Shown here: positions 1 through 5,883 of the stretch, piece after piece
Layout of the letters: each line of letters opens with the position of its first letter
Position numbering within the stretch: the stretch's first letter is position 1
Assembly (NCBI RefSeq): GCF_002414845.1
Contig: NZ_DIAX01000007.1
Span: 1 to 15,394, forward strand
Direction of reading: 5' to 3'
Source of the DNA: Gordonia sp. UBA5067
GTDB taxonomy: Bacteria; Actinomycetota; Actinomycetes; Mycobacteriales; Mycobacteriaceae
Length of the DNA stretch: 15,394 nucleotides
Notes under the pieces: model-generated
Told to the model about the DNA's origin: nothing
Databases searched by the model: none
Seen by the model: only the letters and a program-made list of their open reading frames with translations
Translations under genes and position numbers: made by a program

Positions 1-51
1 GGTTGGGGTGCCCACTCGGCGGGGTTGGGGTGCCCACTCGGCGGGTTGGGG
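1..51. repeat. 22-bp tandem repeat, about 2.3 copies, cut by window edge
   Basis: Positions 1-22 and 23-44 are identical 22-bp units beginning GGTTGGGGTG. A third, partial unit (GGTTGGGG) runs over 44-51 at a 21-bp offset. The array abuts the TAG stop of the leftward yceI-like gene (52-54), so it lies just downstream of that gene. The + strand has G runs at 5-8, 21-24, 27-30, 43-45 and 48-51. The array probably continues beyond the window edge, so the true copy number is unknown. Confidence 0.9.
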
Positions 52-603
52 CTAGGGACGCGGGAGCGTGGCGCGGAACTCCAGCTTCACCTCGTCGGCG
101 ACCTTCAGTGCACCCATCGCCAGCGAATAGGGCTTGAGCCCGACGGCCTTATGGCTCACCGTCGTGTCCGCGCTGAGGTGCCAGCCCTCATCGGTCTGGA
201 CAGCCGTGACGTCGACCTGCTTCGGGATCGTCGTGCCGGCCACCACCAGCTCACCGTCAAGGCGGTAGCCCGCGTCGGTGGGCGAGATGCGCGTGGCGGT
301 GAAGGTGATGTCGGGGAACTTCGAGGCTTTCAGCGACTTCAGCGCATTGGATCGTGCCAGCACCCGTTCGGGCCCGGTCATCGGAGTCAGTCCGCCCTCC
401 CCGCTACGCACCTGCAGTGAGTCCACTCCGACCCGGAGTTCCACCAGCTCGGGGACGGTGCCGTCGACGGTGACGGTCCCGGTCCAGTCCTCGAAATCGA
501 TCGTCAGCCGGTGTCCGGTCTTCGCCGCCGGGCCAGTCTTGTCGGTGGTGATCACCAGCTCGCCGTCGGTGGGACCGAGACTCCATTTCTGGGTTGCGCT
601 CAT
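52..603 (-). CDS. YceI-like family protein (lipocalin-like fold)
   Basis: A 183-residue protein that looks like the YceI family (PF04264), a lipocalin-like beta-barrel that binds polyisoprenoid or other amphipathic lipids in characterised members. The beta-strand-rich sequence, the block SLKASKFPDITF at about residues 90-101 and the C-terminal VGLKPYSLAMGALKVADEV stretch fit YceI domains. There is no signal peptide or membrane segment, so unlike periplasmic E. coli YceI it is predicted cytoplasmic, as in many actinobacterial members. The ATG at 601-603 was chosen because the YceI fold begins there (KWSLGPTDGELVI) and a -10-like hexamer sits 7 nt upstream. The frame stays open further upstream, but that part is Arg-rich and looks non-coding. 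It diverges from rplM. The substrate is unknown. Confidence 0.85.
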   Translation of the reverse strand: MSATQKWSLGPTDGELVITTDKTGPAAKTGHRLTIDFEDWTGTVTVDGTVPELVELRVGVDSLQVRSGEGGLTPMTGPERVLARSNALKSLKASKFPDITFTATRISPTDAGYRLDGELVVAGTTIPKQVDVTAVQTDEGWHLSADTTVSHKAVGLKPYSLAMGALKVADEVKLEFRATLPRP

Positions 604-610
604 GGTGCCA

Positions 611-616
611 ACCCTA
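611..616 (-). promoter_or_regulatory. Putative -10 element of yceI-like gene, leaderless
   Basis: Read on the minus strand, TAGGGT (616 down to 611) fits the actinobacterial SigA -10 pattern TANNNT. It is followed by 7 nt and then the ATG at 603, so transcription would begin at or next to the start codon. No convincing -35 is visible 17-18 nt further up. Confidence 0.4.
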
Positions 617-645
617 TCGGGCCCTGACGCGGGGCGCTCGCCGTT

Positions 646-675
646 TTGACCCTGGTCACGGCGCTGCCGTATTCT
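646..675 (+). promoter_or_regulatory. Putative SigA-type promoter of the rplM operon
   Basis: TTGACC (646-651) and TATTCT (670-675) are separated by 18 nt. They match the -35 TTGACa and -10 TANNNT patterns of housekeeping sigma factors. This is the best two-box promoter in the window. A start near 682 would give rplM a leader of about 130 nt. Confidence 0.6.
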
Positions 676-743
676 GATCCGCTGGTGCGTCGGCATCGGT
701 GCGCGCCTGGCGCGGTCCGATACCGGGGAATCTCGGGTCCCAA

Positions 744-782
744 CTGGTCGCCGAGTCCGACCCCGCTGCCGCATCCGACCAG
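744..782 (+). promoter_or_regulatory. Dyad in the rplM 5' leader (possible regulatory RNA structure)
   Basis: CTGGTCG (744-750) is the perfect reverse complement of CGACCAG (776-782), with 25 nt between them. A second copy of TCCGACC (756-762, the other at 774-780) lets GGTCG at 746-750 pair instead with CGACC at 758-762, giving two mutually exclusive hairpins upstream of the rplM ribosome-binding site. In E. coli, L13 represses its own operon through its mRNA leader. Whether this structure does anything similar is inference. Confidence 0.35.
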
Positions 783-811
783 CAGTCACGACAAAGAGTT
801 GAGGACCAACC

Positions 812-1255
812 GTGTCTACCTACACCCCGAAGGCCGGTGACATCACCCGTACGTGGCATGTCATCGATGCCACCGACGTGGTGCTCGGCCGTCTCGCTGT
901 GCAGAGCGCAACGCTCCTGCGCGGCAAGCACAAGCCGACCTACGCCCCCCACATGGACGGTGGCGATTTCGTCATCGTGATCAATGCCGACAAGGTCGCC
1001 ATCACCGGCAACAAGGCCACCGGCAAATTCAAGTACCGCCACTCCGGGCACCCGGGCGGCCTCAAAGCCGAGGCGATCGGTGACCTGCTGGCCACCAAGC
1101 CCGAGCGTGTCGTCGAGCAGGCCATCAAGGGCATGCTGCCCAAGACCAAGCTCGGTCGGGCCATGGGCGCCAAGCTCAAGGTCTACGCCGGCCCGAATCA
1201 TCCGCACGCGGCGCAGCGCCCCGTCCCCTTCGAGATCAAGCAGGTGGCCCAGTGA
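812..1255 (+). CDS. rplM: 50S ribosomal protein L13
   Basis: A 147-residue L13, the usual bacterial length. It is an early-assembling large-subunit protein that binds 23S rRNA. Diagnostic stretches are [13 protein letters not shown] near the N-terminus, [18 protein letters not shown] in the middle, and [19 protein letters not shown] followed by HPHAAQ near the C-terminus. Translation starts at GTG 812, preceded by GAGG at 801-804 with a 7-nt spacer. It is the first gene of rplM-rpsI-glmM. Its TGA overlaps the rpsI GTG (GTGA), so the two subunits' proteins are translationally coupled. The long leader and two-box promoter upstream suggest growth-linked and possibly autogenous control. Confidence 0.98.
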   Translation: MSTYTPKAGDITRTWHVIDATDVVLGRLAVQSATLLRGKHKPTYAPHMDGGDFVIVINADKVAITGNKATGKFKYRHSGHPGGLKAEAIGDLLATKPERVVEQAIKGMLPKTKLGRAMGAKLKVYAGPNHPHAAQRPVPFEIKQVAQ

Positions 1256-1779
1256 GCGACGAGAACGTGACTGACGAGAACATCGAGGTCGTCGAGACCG
1301 CTGAAGCCGTCGAGATTGCCAGCGACGACTACACCACCGAGTCCGAGGCTCCCGCCGCGCCTCCGGTGGAGCGTGCGCCGGTCGTCATCGACCATCCGAT
1401 CCAGACCGTCGGCCGCCGCAAGGAAGCCGTCGTTCGGGTCCGACTGGTGCCCGGCACCGGCGAGTTCCACCTCAACGGTGGCCGTGACCTGGCGACCTAC
1501 TTCCCCAATAAGGTGCACCAGCAGCTGGTGAAGTCGCCGCTGGTCACCGTCGAGCGCACCGAGTCGTTCGACATTCACGCCCGCCTGCACGGCGGCGGCC
1601 CGTCGGGTCAGGCCGGCGCGCTGCGCCTGGCCATCGCCCGCGCGTTGATCGAGGTCAGCCCGGAGGACCGCCCGGCGCTGAAGAAGGCCGGCTTCCTCAC
1701 GCGTGACCCCCGTGCCGTCGAGCGCAAGAAGTATGGCCTGAAGAAGGCTCGTAAGGCCTCGCAGTACAGCAAGCGCTGA
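1252..1779 (+). CDS. rpsI: 30S ribosomal protein S9 with acidic N-terminal extension
   Basis: A 175-residue S9 that binds 16S rRNA and whose C-terminal tail contacts P-site tRNA. The conserved core begins near residue 50 ([15 protein letters not shown]) and continues through [28 protein letters not shown] and [15 protein letters not shown]. It ends in SQYSKR, the classic positively charged S9 tail. The start is GTG 1252, overlapping the rplM stop by 4 nt. Compared with the roughly 130-residue E. coli protein it has an N-terminal extension of about 45 residues that is Asp/Glu-rich and contains no Lys or Arg before Arg41. Actinobacterial S9 proteins commonly carry such extensions, and the role of this one is unknown. 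Confidence 0.97.
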   Translation: MSDENVTDENIEVVETAEAVEIASDDYTTESEAPAAPPVERAPVVIDHPIQTVGRRKEAVVRVRLVPGTGEFHLNGGRDLATYFPNKVHQQLVKSPLVTVERTESFDIHARLHGGGPSGQAGALRLAIARALIEVSPEDRPALKKAGFLTRDPRAVERKKYGLKKARKASQYSKR

Positions 1780-1784
1780 ACCGC

Positions 1785-3200
1785 GTGTCCGACTCCGATC
1801 TTCAGGATCGACTCGGCCCGCCCGCCGGTGCTCCCGGCACCGGGGCGAAGAGTCGCCTGTTCGGAACCGACGGGGTCCGTGGCCGGGCCAACGCCGAGCT
1901 CACTGCCGAGCTCGCGTTGCGCCTGGCCGCGGCCACCGCGGAAGTACTACACACCGTCGAACCGGGCTCGGCGGCGACCCGTCCCACCGCCGTTGTGGGA
2001 CGTGACCCGCGCGCGTCCGGTGAATTCCTGGAGGCCGCGGTGTGCGCGGGCCTCGCCGCCCACGGGGTGGACGCGATCCGCGTCGGGGTCATTCCGACTC
2101 CGGCGGTCGCCTATCTGACCGGGCTCTACGACGCCACTTTCGGCGTCATGATCTCCGCGTCGCACAATCCGATGCCCGACAACGGCATCAAGATCTTCGG
2201 TCCCGGTGGGCACAAGCTCGACGACGACGTAGAGAATCGCATCGAAGCGGCCATGGCCGCCGTCGAGAATGTCGCCCGTCCCACCGGTGCGGACATCGGG
2301 CGCCTGCACGATGCCCCCGACGCCGCCCAGCGCTATCTCGATCACCTCGCCGGACAGATCACCACCGACCTGTCCGCGGTAACGGTGGTCGTCGACTGTG
2401 CGCACGGCGCTGCGTCGGCGCTCGGCCCACAGGCCTATCGCGCCGCGGGGGCCACCGTCATCCCGATCCACGCTGATCCCGACGGCCTCAACATCAACGA
2501 CGACTGCGGGTCGACGCACCTGGGCAAGCTGTCCGCCGCGGTGCGCGCGCACGGCGCCGACCTGGGCCTGGCGCACGACGGCGACGCCGACCGCTGCCTG
2601 GCCGTCGACGCCGCGGGCGACATCGTCGACGGCGACATGATCATGGCGATCCTGGCCACCGCGATGGCCCGCCGGGGGTCGCTCACCGACGGCGTTCTCG
2701 TGGCGACGGTGATGAGCAACCTCGGTCTGCATCTGGCGATGACGAAGGCCGGTATCGATCTGCACACGACCGCCGTCGGCGATCGCTACGTGCTGGAAGA
2801 GCTGCGTCGTGGCGGCTATGCGCTGGGCGGTGAGCAGTCCGGCCACATTGTCGTGCCCGCCGCCGGGACCACCGGCGACGGCATCCTCACCGGTCTGCTG
2901 CTGATGGAGCAAATCGCGGCGACCAGGGAATCTCTGGCCGGACTCGCGTCGATCATGACCGTGCTGCCGCAGGAACTGATCAACGTCCGCGTCGCCGACA
3001 AGCACACCGTCGCCCGGGCCGAGGCCGTCCGCGACGCCGTTGCGTGCGCCGAAGCCGAGCTCGCCGGCCAGGGACGGGTCCTGCTGCGTCCGTCGGGCAC
3101 TGAGCAGCTCGTCCGGGTCATGGTCGAGGCGCCCACCGCGGAGGACGCGCACGGCATCGCCGCACGCATCGCCGACGTGGTGGCCGCGGCCGGCAGCTGA
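1785..3200 (+). CDS. glmM: Phosphoglucosamine mutase
   Basis: GlmM (EC 5.4.2.10) converts glucosamine-6-phosphate to glucosamine-1-phosphate on the way to UDP-GlcNAc for cell-wall synthesis. The protein has 471 residues and belongs to the alpha-D-phosphohexomutase family. Visible motifs are [10 protein letters not shown] (24-33), the phosphoserine loop ISASHNP (123-129, active Ser126), the Mg-binding DGDADR (265-270), the sugar-binding GEQSGH (349-354) and the phosphate-binding RPSGTEQ (435-441). GTG 1785 lies 5 nt after the rpsI stop. No other usual start codon occurs in frame before RLFGTDG, so 23 residues precede the conserved start, whereas many GlmM proteins begin almost directly at that motif. 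No good Shine-Dalgarno is visible, so coupling to rpsI is likely. Confidence 0.97.
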   Translation: MSDSDLQDRLGPPAGAPGTGAKSRLFGTDGVRGRANAELTAELALRLAAATAEVLHTVEPGSAATRPTAVVGRDPRASGEFLEAAVCAGLAAHGVDAIRVGVIPTPAVAYLTGLYDATFGVMISASHNPMPDNGIKIFGPGGHKLDDDVENRIEAAMAAVENVARPTGADIGRLHDAPDAAQRYLDHLAGQITTDLSAVTVVVDCAHGAASALGPQAYRAAGATVIPIHADPDGLNINDDCGSTHLGKLSAAVRAHGADLGLAHDGDADRCLAVDAAGDIVDGDMIMAILATAMARRGSLTDGVLVATVMSNLGLHLAMTKAGIDLHTTAVGDRYVLEELRRGGYALGGEQSGHIVVPAAGTTGDGILTGLLLMEQIAATRESLAGLASIMTVLPQELINVRVADKHTVARAEAVRDAVACAEAELAGQGRVLLRPSGTEQLVRVMVEAPTAEDAHGIAARIADVVAAAGS

Positions 3201-3201
3201 T

Positions 3202-3244
3202 CCCCCGCGGGGGTGTGCTGGGCATGGTGGGCCACACTCTGGCC
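3202..3244 (+). terminator. Possible GC-rich terminator region after glmM
   Basis: Just after the glmM stop lies a 12-bp palindrome CCCCCGCGGGGG (3202-3213), then a hairpin GGCCA-cactc-TGGCC (3230-3244). Neither has a following T run, so this would be a non-canonical terminator if it is one. The remainder of the gap to 3343 holds no gene that I can support, only the promoter of the next gene. Confidence 0.3.
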
Positions 3245-3330
3245 GGTCTGCCGGGCGCGAGCGGGTCGCTTCCCGGTCTCGATTGGGCGGCGGAGTGCCA
3301 TCGACGCTGGTGAGGGCGGAGCGGCAAAAC

Positions 3331-3336
3331 TACTGT
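3331..3336 (+). promoter_or_regulatory. Putative -10 element, leaderless start of the exported protein gene
   Basis: TACTGT (3331-3336) fits TANNNT and lies 7 nt before GTG 3344. No Shine-Dalgarno is visible, so the transcript probably begins at the start codon. No clear -35 is visible. Confidence 0.45.
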
Positions 3337-3343
3337 TACTGCT

Positions 3344-3868
3344 GTGACTGGTGTGACTAAGCGGGGCAAGAAGACAGTGCTGACGCGGGCGGCGATCGTG
3401 GCGGCCGTCGTCTTGGCGCTCGGCGTCGGGGGACTGGCGCTGGCCGGAATCACCGGAACGGTGTCGCCGGTGCCGTCCGCGCGCCATGCAGTCCTGGACT
3501 TCGGCTCCCTCGCGCAGAACCCATTTGGGCCGGCCCCCGTCGACAAGCCGAGCCAACGGTCACGTACCGGCAAACCCGCGCCGCGCCCGGCCGCGCCGCG
3601 CACCCGGGCCCACCCCGGCGGCAAAACGGCGCCTGGCGTCGGCCGGGTGTGCGGGCGGAGGCAGGCCAACCGGATCCAAACGACTCCGCGCGGCACGCTG
3701 GTATGCGCCAACATGGGGTCGGGGCGGCATCGCTGGGTGAAGGTCAACGGCGTCGACCCGCAGCTGCGCAAGCCGGGAAACAAGTGCACCGGGCAATACA
3801 CGACGGCGCGTAGTCCGCGCGGCCTGGCGATGCAGTGCGCCCGGGGGCGCTGGACCTACGGGGCGTGA
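3344..3868 (+). CDS. Small exported protein with two Cys-PRG-Cys-Trp repeats
   Basis: I do not recognise a family. The 174-residue protein starts KRGKKTVLTR, then a hydrophobic segment at about residues 17-38 (signal peptide or N-terminal anchor), so it should be exported or membrane-tethered. A Pro/Arg-rich linker (about 62-98) follows. The C-terminal part holds two related units. Unit 1 has Cys103, PRG 115-117, Cys121 and Arg-Trp 130-131. Unit 2 has Cys148, PRG 158-160, Cys165 and Arg-Trp 169-170. The four cysteines lie in the predicted extracytoplasmic part and could form two disulfides. GTG 3344 was chosen for the -10 hexamer 7 nt upstream; GTG 3353 is an alternative. It sits alone between glmM and a convergent dehydrogenase gene 22 bp downstream. 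Confidence 0.75.
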   Translation: MTGVTKRGKKTVLTRAAIVAAVVLALGVGGLALAGITGTVSPVPSARHAVLDFGSLAQNPFGPAPVDKPSQRSRTGKPAPRPAAPRTRAHPGGKTAPGVGRVCGRRQANRIQTTPRGTLVCANMGSGRHRWVKVNGVDPQLRKPGNKCTGQYTTARSPRGLAMQCARGRWTYGA

Positions 3869-3890
3869 CGCGGTCGGCCCCAGTGCGCCC

Positions 3891-4772
3891 TCACATCGCG
3901 CCGCGGGCCAGTAGCCGGTCCGACCATGATGCGGAGATGGCGGTGACCCCGCGCAGTGCCTTTGCATAGCGCGGCATGATCTCCAGCGGCCGGTGCCGGG
4001 CGGCGTGCACGATCCATTCACCGGCGGCGTGAACCGAGAGGGCCGGGGCCTGTGCGTACTCAGCGGTCGGCGCGATCATCGGGGTCGCGACGAGCGGGAA
4101 GCACACATTGGTCACGTGTACGCCGGTACCGATGAGCTCGGCGGCAAGGCTCCGGCCGAAGGTGGCCAACGCGGCCTTGGAGGCGCCGTATGCGGCGAAC
4201 TTCGGCATCGCCCCGTTAGTGACGCCCCACGTGCAAACGTTGATGAAGTGCCCGCTGTCGCGCCGCAGGAACTCGTCGAGCACCCCGAGGGTCAATCCGA
4301 CCGGGCCGAAATAGTTGATCGCCATGGTGCGCTGAAAGTCGTGCATCCGGGCCGTCGAGTCGGCGACGTCGCGGCGGATGGACCGGCCGGCGTTGTTGAC
4401 GATGATGTCGGGCGTGCCGTGCCGGGTCAGGACCGCGTCCAGGATGTCACCCACCCCCTGTTCGGTGGACAGGTCGCCCGCGATCGGGAAGGCCGCGCCA
4501 CCGTCGTCGGCGATCGCCCGGACGACGCGATCGAGCTCGTCGGCCCGGCGGGCCACCAGGACCACGGTCGCGCCTTCGTGTGCGAGCTGGTGGGCGGCCT
4601 CCTCGCCGATGCCCGACGACGCGCCGGTAATCAATACCAGCCTTCCGGACAAGTCGGCCGGGGCGATCGCGTCGGCCGCGTCGTGGAGGGTCAGCGCGCG
4701 ACCCAGGGCGGCATGGGTGACGAATCGGCGGGAGCCGCCGACCAAGGTGCGAAAGGCATTGGTAACCACCAT
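3891..4772 (-). CDS. SDR family NAD(P)-dependent oxidoreductase
   Basis: A 293-residue classical short-chain dehydrogenase/reductase with a Rossmann fold. Cofactor motif TGASSGIG is at 49-56, with ARR (74-76) after beta-2, which suggests NADP(H) preference. NNAG is at 126-129 and the catalytic YGASK at 195-199. The segment holding the catalytic Ser reads INVCTWGV (177-184), so Cys180/Thr181 stand where Ser is usual and Thr181 is the likely equivalent. About 40 residues precede the Rossmann core, and a tail after residue 250 resembles membrane-associated actinobacterial SDRs acting on acyl or lipid substrates; the substrate is not readable. The start is the ATG at 4770-4772. It is transcribed leftward, divergent from the 4893-5874 genes. 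Confidence 0.9.
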   Translation of the reverse strand: MVVTNAFRTLVGGSRRFVTHAALGRALTLHDAADAIAPADLSGRLVLITGASSGIGEEAAHQLAHEGATVVLVARRADELDRVVRAIADDGGAAFPIAGDLSTEQGVGDILDAVLTRHGTPDIIVNNAGRSIRRDVADSTARMHDFQRTMAINYFGPVGLTLGVLDEFLRRDSGHFINVCTWGVTNGAMPKFAAYGASKAALATFGRSLAAELIGTGVHVTNVCFPLVATPMIAPTAEYAQAPALSVHAAGEWIVHAARHRPLEIMPRYAKALRGVTAISASWSDRLLARGAM

Positions 4773-4828
4773 CCGAGTTAACCACTAGCGAGGTGGACGA
4801 CCACCCAGGACCGGGTTGCGGTACCGAC

Positions 4829-4834
4829 TACGAT
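4829..4834 (+). promoter_or_regulatory. Putative -10 element of the 4893-5874 small-gene operon
   Basis: TACGAT (4829-4834) fits TANNNT and would start a transcript near 4841. This excludes an ATG at 4833 as the initiator and leaves ATG 4869 or 4893. No matching -35 box is seen. Confidence 0.35.
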
Positions 4835-4892
4835 GGAACCGCTCGCGACCCGGCTGCGTCTAAGGACTATGGGTGTCGCGCGGGAAGTCGTG

Positions 4893-5201
4893 ATGGATGC
4901 AAATGAGACGGCACGGTTGGCGGCCGACTGCCGCCGGGTGGCCGCTGCGATCGATGGGCACGTGGCAACACTGCTCACCGGGCGCTACCGAGGGGTGCAG
5001 GTGGACGGGTCCGCCGGGTACCGCCGGGCAGTCGAGGTGGTCGCCGCCCGCCTGGCCGAGCGCGCCGGCGAGCTGCGCGGCGCCGCACACGGACTGGTCG
5101 CCCGATCGTCGACGATCGCCGCCGTCGACGACGCGGCGGCCCACGGCATCACCGGTGCCGCCGTGTACCCGATGGTGGCACCAGCGATGGCGGCGCCGTG
5201 A
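4893..5201 (+). CDS. Small helical protein, possible degenerate WXG100-like
   Basis: No family is firmly recognised. The 102-residue protein is Ala-rich and almost entirely helical, with a break around residues 30-42 that gives a two-helix hairpin. At the break, VDGSAGY (37-43) resembles the WxGxAxxF pattern of WXG100/ESX-secreted proteins with Val replacing Trp, but no YxxxD/E secretion signal is evident. ATG 4893 was chosen because GGGAAG (4882-4887) lies 5 nt upstream; ATG 4869 would add 8 residues. Its TGA overlaps the GTG of the next gene (GTGA). The position between glmM and glmS matches my recollection of M. tuberculosis Rv3440c, a hypothetical protein of about 100 residues. Function unknown. 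Confidence 0.75.
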   Translation: MDANETARLAADCRRVAAAIDGHVATLLTGRYRGVQVDGSAGYRRAVEVVAARLAERAGELRGAAHGLVARSSTIAAVDDAAAHGITGAAVYPMVAPAMAAP

Positions 5202-5659
5202 ATCCCGGTGCCCGACTGGCCGGAGCCGATCTCGGGGCCGTGTGGGCCGACAACACTCTGCTCCAGTCGGTCGGCGATGACCTGCGCAGCCGGTGGGCCG
5301 ACACCGTGGCGCTGCGCTCCCGGACCGAGGGCATCGACCTGGCCGGGGCCGGCGACGACGACGACCCGCTGTCGATCGTGGCGGGTCTGCCGGAACGACT
5401 CCGTACCGACCTCGAGCTGCTCGACGGGATCCAGGAGGCGGTGGCGGCCGCGTGGCAGGGGGTGAGCGCGGTATGTGATCGTCTTGCCCGGGTGGTCGGC
5501 GACGCAGTGGCCGACCTCACCGCGGAGTTCGACGATGACGAGGCCGTCGGCGTCGAACGCGATGACCCGGCGGTCGGGTCCGCCCGCGCGGGTATCGCGC
5601 GGATCGATCACGAACTCGGCCGGCTCGACGGGGAGTTGGTCTTGATCGGCGGGCACTGA
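5198..5659 (+). CDS. Conserved-looking hypothetical protein, acidic and helical
   Basis: No recognised domain. The 153-residue protein is strongly acidic, with clusters DDDD near residues 53-56 and EFDDDE near 109-114. It is predicted mostly alpha-helical, with no signal peptide or membrane segment. GTG 5198 overlaps the upstream stop by 4 nt, and its own TGA shares one base with the ATG of the next gene (TGATG), so all three small genes are probably co-translated. Codon use is like the neighbours. It may be the positional counterpart of part of M. tuberculosis Rv3439c, but that is only a synteny guess. A physical partnership with the upstream helical protein is plausible from the coupling. 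Confidence 0.75.
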   Translation: MNPGARLAGADLGAVWADNTLLQSVGDDLRSRWADTVALRSRTEGIDLAGAGDDDDPLSIVAGLPERLRTDLELLDGIQEAVAAAWQGVSAVCDRLARVVGDAVADLTAEFDDDEAVGVERDDPAVGSARAGIARIDHELGRLDGELVLIGGH

Positions 5660-5874
5660 TGGGCGGCCGGGAGGTGGCTGCCCGGATCCGTACAGTCACC
5701 GACGAGTGCCTGGCGGCGCTCGATGACACCGACCGCGACGCGACTGCGCTCGATGGCACTGACACCGAAAAGGCTCGCCGTCGGGGCGCTGCGGGGCAGC
5801 AGCCCGTGCCGCAGCTCGACGCCGGCGGGATGCAATCGCGGCGCCTGCGGCACCGCGCGGGGTGGGGGGCCTAA
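5659..5874 (+). CDS. Small hypothetical protein (71 aa) with a 10-codon repeat
   Basis: No recognised family. The 71-residue product begins MGGREVAARIRTVTDECLAAL, a likely amphipathic helix, followed by a near-repeat of ten codons (ALDDTDRDAT then ALDGTDTEKA) and an Arg-rich, Pro/Gln-containing tail that looks unstructured. The ATG shares its first base with the stop of the preceding gene, arguing for real, coupled translation. Third codon positions are strongly G/C, as in true genes here. Its TAA stop lies within a putative -10 hexamer (TAAGCT) for the next gene. It could also be a vestigial tail of a longer ancestral gene. Confidence 0.6.
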   Translation: MGGREVAARIRTVTDECLAALDDTDRDATALDGTDTEKARRRGAAGQQPVPQLDAGGMQSRRLRHRAGWGA

Positions 5875-5877
5875 GCT
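5872..5877 (+). promoter_or_regulatory. Putative -10 element overlapping the upstream stop codon
   Basis: TAAGCT fits TANNNT, and its first three bases are the TAA stop of the 71-residue gene. It lies 6 nt before GTG 5884, consistent with leaderless transcription. GGAG at 5879-5882 is only 1 nt from the GTG, too close to act as a Shine-Dalgarno. Confidence 0.4.
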
Positions 5878-5883
5878 CGGAGC

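Noticed and set aside
1..51. CRISPR array
   Set aside because: The repeats are directly adjacent with no unique spacers, and no cas genes are present.
1947..3152. A 401-codon minus-strand frame opposite glmM
   Set aside because: Composition is typical of an antisense shadow; glmM on the + strand has every family motif.
3859..3890. Bidirectional terminator between the convergent genes
   Set aside because: Only a 5-bp GGGGC/GCCCC stem with a 12-nt loop and no T runs is present, too weak to call.
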